In this document: positions 1 to 5,694 of the stretch, one piece after another | Layout of the letters: every line of letters starts with the position of its first letter | Position numbering within the stretch: position 1 is the first letter of the stretch | Source: Deltaproteobacteria bacterium | GTDB taxonomy: Bacteria; Desulfobacterota; Binatia; UBA12015 | Direction: 5' to 3' | DNA: 6,507 bases | Assembly: GCA_003447545.1 (NCBI GenBank) | Contig: DLYX01000597.1 | Location: 1-6,507, forward strand | The notes under the pieces: model-generated | Told to the model about the DNA's origin: nothing | The model's database searches: none | What the model saw: the letters and a program-made list of their open reading frames with translations, nothing else | Translations under genes and position numbers: made by a program

Positions 1-839
1 GCATGGGGCGAGTCGGCGACGATAGCGACCCCAGCCCGGGCCATATCCGCAACAAGATTCAAGCCTGTCTCGATCAAGGCATCACGACCATCGATCAGGC
101 CGACATCTATGGGGGCTATGCCGCCGAAGAACTGCTGGGTGCCGCACTGGCGGGCACGGACCTGCGCGATCAGATCGAGATCGTGACCAAATGCGATATT
201 GTGGCGCCAATGGGTCGCTACGCGGATGCGCGCGGCAAATACTACGACACCAGTAGCGAGCATCTTCAGGCCTCGGTCGAGCACTCCCTGCGACTGATGG
301 GCATCGAATACATCGACACCCTGCTGATTCATCGCCCCGATCCATTCATGGACCATCGCGACACCGGGGCCGCCCTCGACGCGCTGGTCGAATCGGGCAA
401 GGTCCGCAGCATCGGGGCGTCGAACTTTCGACCACACGACCTCAGCTTGCTGCAATCTGCCATGGAACAGCCGCTGGTTACCGACCAGATCGAGTTGAGC
501 GTTCTTTGCCACGAGGCATTCACCAATGGCGATCTCGCCTGCCTGCAGGAGCACGATATCCCGGCGATGGCATGGTCCCCGTTGGGCGGTGGCAAGCTCT
601 TCGATGCGGAAAATCAACCCCTCCACCACAAGCTCAAGGAGATTGGGGAACGAACCGGGCACGACGCCTCGGGCGCAGCGATCGCATGGTTGCTCGCTCA
701 TCCAGCGCATATCGTTCCGGTAATGGGCACCAACAAGCTCGAGCGGATTGCCAAATTCAGCGAGGCTTTCGAGATCGCGATGGACCGCCAGACCTGGTTC
801 GAAATCTATACCGCCGCGCTCGGCCACGAAGTCCCTTAG
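1..839 (+). CDS. Aldo/keto reductase, YdhF-like, 5' end missing
   Basis: This is a cytosolic NAD(P)H-dependent oxidoreductase of the aldo/keto reductase superfamily, a TIM barrel that reduces aldehydes or ketones to alcohols. Numbering from the ATG at base 3, the catalytic tetrad is complete: Asp31 and Tyr36 (in TIDQADIYGGY), Lys63 (VTKC) and His110 (LLIHRPDP). GKVRSIGASNF (132-142) and AWSPLGGGKLF (190-200) are further family signatures, and PVMGTNKLERI (239-249) is the C-terminal cofactor phosphate-binding segment. The order of motifs and the ending TWFEIYTAALGHEVP match Escherichia coli YdhF closely from memory. YdhF is about 298 residues and 278 are seen here; the ATG at base 3 aligns with an internal Met-Gly about 19 residues into YdhF, so the true start lies upstream of the window. 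The substrate is unknown. It is followed by a 163-base gap, so co-transcription with the downstream sulfatase is uncertain. Confidence 0.93.
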   Translation, partial: MGRVGDDSDPSPGHIRNKIQACLDQGITTIDQADIYGGYAAEELLGAALAGTDLRDQIEIVTKCDIVAPMGRYADARGKYYDTSSEHLQASVEHSLRLMGIEYIDTLLIHRPDPFMDHRDTGAALDALVESGKVRSIGASNFRPHDLSLLQSAMEQPLVTDQIELSVLCHEAFTNGDLACLQEHDIPAMAWSPLGGGKLFDAENQPLHHKLKEIGERTGHDASGAAIAWLLAHPAHIVPVMGTNKLERIAKFSEAFEIAMDRQTWFEIYTAALGHEVP

Positions 840-902
840 CGAGGCGACGATCCCGCAGCGGGAAGCGGGCTGCACTTTGCAAAAAGACCTTCAAAAACTG
901 AC

Positions 903-921
903 CGCATTCGAAATGAATGCG
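903..921. other. Small perfect hairpin between reductase and sulfatase genes
   Basis: CGCATTC (903-909) and GAATGCG (915-921) are a perfect 7-base-pair inverted repeat around a 5-base loop (GAAAT). On the plus strand no T-run follows, so it is not a convincing intrinsic terminator for the reductase. On the minus strand a TTTTT run lies a few bases beyond the stem, but no minus-strand gene ends here. A second, weaker GC-rich dyad lies just before it (GCAGC 855-859 with GCTGC 869-873). It could stabilise the 3' end of the reductase mRNA, bind a regulator, or be chance. Confidence 0.3.
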
Positions 922-1002
922 AGAGAAGAAACAAGCTCCGTTCGTATTCGGCCGCCACAGATTGACAACAGCGCCGCTATCCTTGAGCGTTGAAGGACGG
1001 AA

Positions 1003-3159
1003 ATGCCTGCATTGCTCCAAAATAAACCTGCATCCGACGCGAGAATCTCGCATGGGGACAGGTTCGGGCAAGGAGCCCTCACAGCGATCGTTCTCGTGAC
1101 AGTTGTCGTGGTCGGCGCTATCGGCTGCGACCGGCTTCCGCTGAATCTGCCGACGAAGACAATCGAAGAAGAGACCGCCGTTCAGGCACGGTTGTGGAGC
1201 TCCGGGGTGCTCGCGAAAGGACCGCCTCCCGCCATATGCGAAGTCGACCAGGTTCGGCGACCCGCACTCGGATGCGCCGAGTCGCAGCGTTTCTTCTCAG
1301 GACTCATGAAAAGCGCCATCCCCGGGACACTGCGCATTCAGGCCAAACGGCCCCGGAACTTGAGCACGGACTACGGCCTGATTGAAACACAGATCAAATT
1401 GGCCGAGAGCCAGAACTGGGGTTCCATCCCACCGTTCGCAATCGGTCCCGAAACAGAGGTCATCACGCAGCCGATCCAATCCGGGGTCATCCGCGCAAAA
1501 AGCCATCAAGCCATCCTCACGGTGCGGCCGCTATCCTCTTCCCTGTCTCGCTGGCGAACACTTCCTCTCTGGCCACTCGAGTCGACGGTTCTGAATTTCG
1601 ATCTCGCGATCCTGCCCGAAGCTTTAGCCGCAGGAGCCCGCTCCGCTCGCGTGCGTGTCTTCGCTCATGTCGCAGGAAGCCCTCGCACGCTCCTGTTTGA
1701 AAAGCTTATCAAGGCTACGCAACCTGCGGTCTGGCATCCGCAATTTGTTTCGCTTCGAGCATACGCCGGGCAGCCGACATCGCTGATCTTCGAATCCCAG
1801 CCGTGGCCCCCGGCGCCCGAAGGATTTAGTGCGCCCCTGATTGGGGCCCCGATGTTGACCTACCGCACTCAGACCCGAACACAGCCGAAGAATATCATTT
1901 TGATTTCGCTCGACACCCTGCGCGGTGATCAACTGGGCGCGAGTGTAAACGGACGTGCACTAACACCCAACCTCGATGCGTTCGGCGCGCAGGGTGCACA
2001 ATTCGCACAGGCGATGACGACATACCCGTCCACGACGGCCTCGCATATGAGCATGATGACGGGGCTGTATCCGATCACCCACAACACCAATCATCCAGGC
2101 GTTTCGGTCGCCGACGATATCCCGATGATGGCGGAGATCCTTGCCGGTCGGGGATTTGCCACTGCCGCGGTGACCGAGAATGCAATGCTGGCGGCTTCGT
2201 CGGGTTTCTCGCGAGGCTTCGATTTTTACCGAGAGGTACGCGATCTCGGCATGTCCGTGGCTCAGGGGCAGATCGAAAAGACCTTCCAGTCAGGGATCGA
2301 TTGGCTGGAGAAACACACCGACGAACGTTTCTTCCTCTTCCTCCACACCTATCAGGTCCATGGCCCCTACGCGCCGCCTCCCGAGTACGATATTTTCAAG
2401 GGCAATTTCGAAGGCACGAAGAAGGGAAGTTACGCCCGCCGGGCCATCGCCCAAAAGAACGCCTACGCCGGAGAGGTCCTCTACACCGATGCAGTCGTTG
2501 GTGAGTTGCTCGAAAAGCTGAAGAGTCTCGGACTGGAGGAAAACACCCTCATCATCATCACCTCGGACCATGGCGAGGAGTTCGGCGACCATGGACACAT
2601 CGGACATTCCCAGACACCTTTTGAGTCCGTGATGCGAATCCCGCTGCTGATCCGAGCGCCCGGCAAGATCGAGCCGGGACGAAAAGTTCGCAGCGTAGTT
2701 TCACTCGTCGATGTGCTGCCAACAGTCCTCGATCTCCTGGACTCGACTCAGGGCGGGGCGGTGTTTGATACATCGGTCAATGCTGCTCCCTCGCCCCCGT
2801 TCCACGGGGTCTCGTTGGTGGGACTGATGCAAGGGAAACCAGGCCTCTCGCGCCAGGCCGTCTTTGCCGAAAGTCGACGCCCCGGCCATCAAAGCATCGT
2901 TGCCCGAACCAATACCCATCGCTTCATCACACCCCAAACCCAAACCGAGACGCAGCAGATCTTCGACTTGCGGGTAGATGCCACCGAGCAACGAAATCTG
3001 AAAAGCCCGGACCTTCAGGCAAAAGGCCGCCTCCTCGCGCAGCGCTACAAGGGCTTGCGGAGTCGAGAAATGAAGCCCCAGGCGGCCACGCAGAAGACGC
3101 AATCGGTTGACCCCGAGACTGCCGCAAAGTTGCGGGCTCTCGGATACACCGACCACTGA
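1003..3159 (+). CDS. Sulfatase-like lipoprotein (alkaline phosphatase superfamily) without the formylglycine Cys
   Basis: The 718-residue product is predicted to be an extracytoplasmic, lipid-anchored ester hydrolase. GAAGGA (992-997), five bases before the ATG, supports this start. A basic, unusually long n-region leads into a hydrophobic stretch (about 25-40) and a lipobox ending AIGC (39-42), giving Cys42 as the predicted lipidated residue, followed by Asp43. Residues ~55-290 are an N-terminal domain I cannot name; they look beta-rich and contain a W-x-x-x-x-V-S-L-R-A-Y-A-G-Q motif (244-257) like jelly-roll modules of other large sulfatases. The catalytic domain spans ~296-585: metal-site Asp304 (ISLDTLRGD), nucleophile region TTASHMSMMTG (344-354), His453 (HGPY), and Asp522-His523 (SDHGEEFGDHG). 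Sulfatases normally have C-x-P-S-R; here it reads T-T-A-S-H, so Thr344 is the likely nucleophile and no formylglycine can form. The activity may therefore be phosphodiester, phosphonate or other ester hydrolysis or transfer rather than classical sulfatase chemistry. The tail LRALGY (710-715) recurs in sulfatases of this type. The gene converges on the next sulfatase. Confidence 0.9.
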   Translation: MPALLQNKPASDARISHGDRFGQGALTAIVLVTVVVVGAIGCDRLPLNLPTKTIEEETAVQARLWSSGVLAKGPPPAICEVDQVRRPALGCAESQRFFSGLMKSAIPGTLRIQAKRPRNLSTDYGLIETQIKLAESQNWGSIPPFAIGPETEVITQPIQSGVIRAKSHQAILTVRPLSSSLSRWRTLPLWPLESTVLNFDLAILPEALAAGARSARVRVFAHVAGSPRTLLFEKLIKATQPAVWHPQFVSLRAYAGQPTSLIFESQPWPPAPEGFSAPLIGAPMLTYRTQTRTQPKNIILISLDTLRGDQLGASVNGRALTPNLDAFGAQGAQFAQAMTTYPSTTASHMSMMTGLYPITHNTNHPGVSVADDIPMMAEILAGRGFATAAVTENAMLAASSGFSRGFDFYREVRDLGMSVAQGQIEKTFQSGIDWLEKHTDERFFLFLHTYQVHGPYAPPPEYDIFKGNFEGTKKGSYARRAIAQKNAYAGEVLYTDAVVGELLEKLKSLGLEENTLIIITSDHGEEFGDHGHIGHSQTPFESVMRIPLLIRAPGKIEPGRKVRSVVSLVDVLPTVLDLLDSTQGGAVFDTSVNAAPSPPFHGVSLVGLMQGKPGLSRQAVFAESRRPGHQSIVARTNTHRFITPQTQTETQQIFDLRVDATEQRNLKSPDLQAKGRLLAQRYKGLRSREMKPQAATQKTQSVDPETAAKLRALGYTDH

Positions 3160-3214
3160 CTCTCGGCCCCCCGGCCTTCAGACAGAACCCCGCAGCAGAC
3201 GACCGCCGGATGCA

Positions 3215-4870
3215 CTAATTCGACCAATAGATAAATTCGTCGTCGGGCGCGTCGGGCTGGGTGAGGTCCTTGTCGATATTGATAGGCATCGAAGCCCGAC
3301 TCGGCCACGCAGGCTCGATCTGGCTGGCATTATGAACCGCCAGCGCCGCCTTTAATTGCGCCAATTTCTCGGGATTCGTCGCCGACAGGTCGTCGCGCTC
3401 ATTCGGGTCGACCGAGAGATCGAAGAGCCAGTCTCTTCCGGGGGGATCGCTGACGTTGAGCTTCCAGCCATTCACGATCGCCGTCTGTGAAGTCCCGCTG
3501 CGCCAGAACAGGGACTCATGTGGCGCACCGGTCCTCTCGCCGGTCGCAAACGGGACCAGATCCACGCCATCAACAACCCGGTCGCTTGGCAAAGGAGCAC
3601 CTGCGGCAGCCGCAGCGGTGCTGTAGAGATCGAAATGGTGCACCGGTGCCTCCACGACCGTTCCGGGCGTAAGATGCCCCGGCCATTTGATGAAAAACGG
3701 CACGTGAATCCCCCCTTCAAACAGTGAGATCTTCCACCCCCGGAAGGGCTGATTGACCTCGGGGATCCCGATATAATGCGCGCCCCCATTGTCTGACGTA
3801 AACATGACAATTGTGTTGTCCTCGAGGCCATTGTCCCGCAATGCTTCGAGAACCTGACCCACCCCCCGATCCAGACTGCGGATCATGGCGGCATACACTC
3901 GAAGGCGATGGTTCTCGATATGCGACAAGGCCTCGTAGTCCTCGCGAGTCGCCTGCAGAGGAGTATGAGGTGCCCAATGTGCCAGATAGAGAAAGAAGGG
4001 ACGATCCTTGTTTGCCTCAATCACCTTGACTGCCTCTTCGGTGTAATAATCAGTCAGGTAGCGGTCCGGCGCGAAGTCACTGCCCCCGTTGAACGAGGCC
4101 GCGTACCTCATTGCCGCCCAGAGAAATTTATCGATCGGGTCGAAATTCTGCTTGGAGTTCACCACCTCGGGATGGTCTTCCGGCAGGTAAAGCCCGCTCG
4201 ACATCAAAAGGCTTTCCTCAAAACCCTGATCGTGCGCCCCCATCCCTCCGTTGCGGCCAAGATGCCATTTGCCGATATGCGCGGTGTGATATTGCTGCTC
4301 CCGCAAAAGCTCCGCGATCGTGATTTCCGACGGAGGCATTCCCATATCTTCATAGGGAACGGATTCCGCACCCGGGTAGACAATCGGATCTCTCAGACCT
4401 GATGCATCCCCTGTCAAACGGACCATCTCCATCATGCCGGGAGGAGTGGGTGTGAACTCGAATCCGAATCGGGTGCCATATCGCCCCGACATCAGGGCCG
4501 CTCGAGATGGCGCACAAGTCGCGTTGGCAGCGTAACCGTTGACGAAGTTTACGCCGTCGGTCGCGATCGAATCAATATTGGGTGTCGGGACCGTCCCGCC
4601 GGCGACACCGCCCCCCTGAAACGTCAGATCGTTCCAACCGAGATCATCGGCAAGGATCAGAACGATATTCGGTGGCCGATCCTCGGCCGCCCGCCCCGCC
4701 GGATCCAATCCCGTGCTCCAGGCGACTTCCTGAAAGGCACCGATTGGCCGCATTCCGGCGGCCACACTGACGAACTTCAAGGCAATGGCCGCTCGGTTGA
4801 GATAACCGGCCACTCCAAGAACCATTAAAACCGCAATACCGATGAATACCCGCCGAAATCCCTTGCTCAT
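3215..4870 (-). CDS. Type I (formylglycine) sulfatase, exported or membrane-anchored
   Basis: This 551-residue protein is a classical arylsulfatase-type enzyme that removes sulfate from an ester using a metal ion and a formylglycine residue. Family residues are all visible: Asp75-Asp76 (ILADDLGWND), the modification motif C119-A-P-S-R123 followed by AALMSGRYG, Lys201 and His203 (GKWHLG), His302 (HWAPHTP), Asp360-Asn361 (TSDNGG) and Lys380 (RGWKISLFEGG). The C-terminal subdomain carries WKL (469-471) and LFDLSVDPNERDDL (482-495), usual in the family. Residues ~7-23 form one hydrophobic segment after a basic start (MSKGFRR), so the protein is either signal-anchored or exported. Cys119 must be converted by a formylglycine-generating enzyme or an anaerobic radical-SAM maturase, neither of which is in the window. 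The start is supported by AGGAG just upstream and a second GGAGAG at 4881-4886 (minus strand). It shares an intergenic control region with the divergent TetR gene. Length and fold resemble arylsulfatase B and GALNS-type enzymes, but the substrate cannot be assigned. Confidence 0.95.
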   Translation of the reverse strand: MSKGFRRVFIGIAVLMVLGVAGYLNRAAIALKFVSVAAGMRPIGAFQEVAWSTGLDPAGRAAEDRPPNIVLILADDLGWNDLTFQGGGVAGGTVPTPNIDSIATDGVNFVNGYAANATCAPSRAALMSGRYGTRFGFEFTPTPPGMMEMVRLTGDASGLRDPIVYPGAESVPYEDMGMPPSEITIAELLREQQYHTAHIGKWHLGRNGGMGAHDQGFEESLLMSSGLYLPEDHPEVVNSKQNFDPIDKFLWAAMRYAASFNGGSDFAPDRYLTDYYTEEAVKVIEANKDRPFFLYLAHWAPHTPLQATREDYEALSHIENHRLRVYAAMIRSLDRGVGQVLEALRDNGLEDNTIVMFTSDNGGAHYIGIPEVNQPFRGWKISLFEGGIHVPFFIKWPGHLTPGTVVEAPVHHFDLYSTAAAAAGAPLPSDRVVDGVDLVPFATGERTGAPHESLFWRSGTSQTAIVNGWKLNVSDPPGRDWLFDLSVDPNERDDLSATNPEKLAQLKAALAVHNASQIEPAWPSRASMPINIDKDLTQPDAPDDEFIYWSN

Positions 4871-4913
4871 CTCTCCTGCCCTCTCCGAATTTCACACCGA
4901 AACCTACCGTCCA

Positions 4914-4930
4914 GACGGCCAATGGTCGTC
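4914..4930. promoter_or_regulatory. Candidate operator: 17-bp imperfect dyad
   Basis: GACGGCC and GGTCGTC (4914-4920 and 4924-4930) are inverted repeats matching at 6 of 7 positions around a 3-base spacer. If the proposed minus-strand promoter is right, this dyad lies just downstream of the transcription start of the sulfatase gene, where a bound repressor would block elongation. Its arms differ from those of the neighbouring perfect repeat, so both need not bind the same protein. The dyad could also be chance in GC-rich DNA. Confidence 0.3.
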
Positions 4931-4937
4931 CTCCACG

Positions 4938-4957
4938 ATCGGATACGCTGATCCGAT
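4938..4957. promoter_or_regulatory. Candidate TetR operator: perfect 7-bp inverted repeat
   Basis: ATCGGAT (4938-4944) and ATCCGAT (4951-4957) form a perfect inverted repeat with a 6-base spacer, 20 bp in total. It lies between the divergent sulfatase and TetR genes, the usual location for the operator of an autoregulated TetR-family repressor. It overlaps the spacer and -10 region of the promoter proposed for the minus-strand sulfatase. Arm length, total length and position suit a dimeric TetR protein; the assignment to this regulator is inference. Confidence 0.5.
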
Positions 4958-4968
4958 ATGGCCATCAA
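4940..4968 (-). promoter_or_regulatory. Possible sigma-70-type promoter of the minus-strand sulfatase
   Basis: Read on the minus strand, TTGATG (plus positions 4963-4968) resembles a -35 box at 4 of 6 positions, and TATCCG (4940-4945) follows after exactly 17 bases but matches the -10 consensus only in its first three bases. Transcription would start near 4933, leaving a leader of about 60 bases before the ATG at 4870. The weak -10 makes this tentative; its overlap with the perfect inverted repeat is the main support. Confidence 0.3.
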
Positions 4969-5048
4969 GCTCGGGAGGATCCCTGTTTATTATTCGGGGC
5001 CATGTTGATTGTTTTCACTAGCCCCATTTTGTGGTTGTGTGATTCAGA

Positions 5049-5651
5049 ATGACAATAGCAGCAGAAAAAGCCATCGATGGTCGGCGAGTGCGCTCCGATC
5101 GCCCTGGAGCCGCAGTCGCCCAAGCCATGCTCGACTGTATCCACGAAGGGGCGCTGCGTCCCTCAGCCAAAAGCGTCGCCGCTCGTGCCGGGGTTTCGGC
5201 TCGTGCCGTGTTCCGCCATTTTGAAAATATGGAGGCATTGATGGCCGAAACAACGCGACTTCATCTCGAGAAAATGTTGCCGCTTCTGCCACAGCCGCTC
5301 ACGACAGGGCCGCTAAGTAAGCGAGTTCGCAGGTTCGTGGAACTTTGCGTAGCTTTCCTCGAACCTTCGAGGCCCATATGGAACTCGGGACGACCGAGCA
5401 TGCCCTTCTCCCCCGTCCTGCAGGAGCGCCATCGAGACCTCCTTGCTATATGGGATCAGGAATTGAAGAAATCCTTCGCGTCGGAATTCAAGGCAATGAC
5501 AGCAACGATTCGGAAGCGACGGATCCAGATCCTTGTGACGATGCTGGGCCATGACGCCTGGTCAGAGCTTCGGGAGGCTCAGGGCCTCTCCCTCGAGGAA
5601 TCGAAGCGAACGCTTGAAGAAGCGATTCGACTGCTGCTCTCACCAAAATAA
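5049..5651 (+). CDS. TetR/AcrR-family transcriptional repressor
   Basis: This 200-residue protein is of typical length for the family, in which a dimer binds a palindromic operator and releases it when a small ligand binds the C-terminal domain. The N-terminal helix-turn-helix is clear: RPSAKSVAARAGVSARAVFRHF (about 37-58), with the turn at Gly48-Val49-Ser50, the recognition helix at 51-58 and then MEAL, the conserved start of helix 4. The ligand-binding region (~65-200) is mostly helical and gives no ligand clue. A stop codon (TGA at 5040-5042) directly upstream makes ATG 5049 the first possible start in this frame. No good Shine-Dalgarno sequence precedes it (GATTCAGA), so translation may be weak, or start at an internal codon such as GTG for Val14. 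It is divergent from the formylglycine sulfatase and 43 bases ahead of the MBL lipoprotein gene, so it probably controls one or both, and itself. Confidence 0.93.
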   Translation: MTIAAEKAIDGRRVRSDRPGAAVAQAMLDCIHEGALRPSAKSVAARAGVSARAVFRHFENMEALMAETTRLHLEKMLPLLPQPLTTGPLSKRVRRFVELCVAFLEPSRPIWNSGRPSMPFSPVLQERHRDLLAIWDQELKKSFASEFKAMTATIRKRRIQILVTMLGHDAWSELREAQGLSLEESKRTLEEAIRLLLSPK

Positions 5652-5668
5652 TTCCGGCGAATTTTTTT
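5645..5668 (+). terminator. Weak terminator-like hairpin between the TetR and MBL genes
   Basis: An A-rich arm (5645-5654, overlapping the TetR stop codon) can pair with 5659-5668 around a CGGC loop. Nine of ten positions pair, with one T-T mismatch. The second arm ends in a run of seven T (5662-5668). The stem has only one G-C pair and the T-run is part of it, so as an intrinsic terminator it would be weak. It may instead reduce read-through into the MBL gene, or simply be an AT-rich gap. Confidence 0.3.
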
Positions 5669-5694
5669 CACTCCCGGTCGGAAAGGAATTTCAG

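Noticed and set aside
3..5. ATG at base 3 as the true start of the aldo/keto reductase
   Set aside because: It would remove the first strand of the barrel; the Met-Gly aligns with an internal position about 19 residues into YdhF, so the gene most likely begins before the window.
962..990. Perfect TTGACA (962-967) as the -35 box of a promoter for the sulfatase-like gene
   Set aside because: The hexamer 17 bases on (GAGCGT, 985-990) is not a -10 box, and the best -10-like sequence, TATCCT (978-983), is only 10 bases away.
2701..3156. Antisense 151-codon open frame across the 3' part of the sulfatase-like gene
   Set aside because: It lies entirely opposite a well-supported gene, shows no recognisable motif and has the composition expected of a shadow frame in GC-rich DNA.
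3160..3214. Bidirectional terminator between the convergent sulfatase genes
   Set aside because: Only a 4-bp GGCC-CCCC-GGCC dyad is present and no T-run follows on either strand.
3908..4402. Plus-strand 164-codon open frame opposite the formylglycine sulfatase
   Set aside because: It is the complement of conserved sulfatase sequence and has no family features or convincing ribosome-binding site.
4988..4993. TATTAT as a -10 box for the TetR gene
   Set aside because: It matches the -10 consensus well, but no -35-like hexamer lies 16-18 bases upstream, so a promoter cannot be supported.
4996..5025. GGGGC and GCCCC inverted repeat upstream of the TetR gene
   Set aside because: The arms are only 5 bases, separated by 20; this is too weak to separate from chance.
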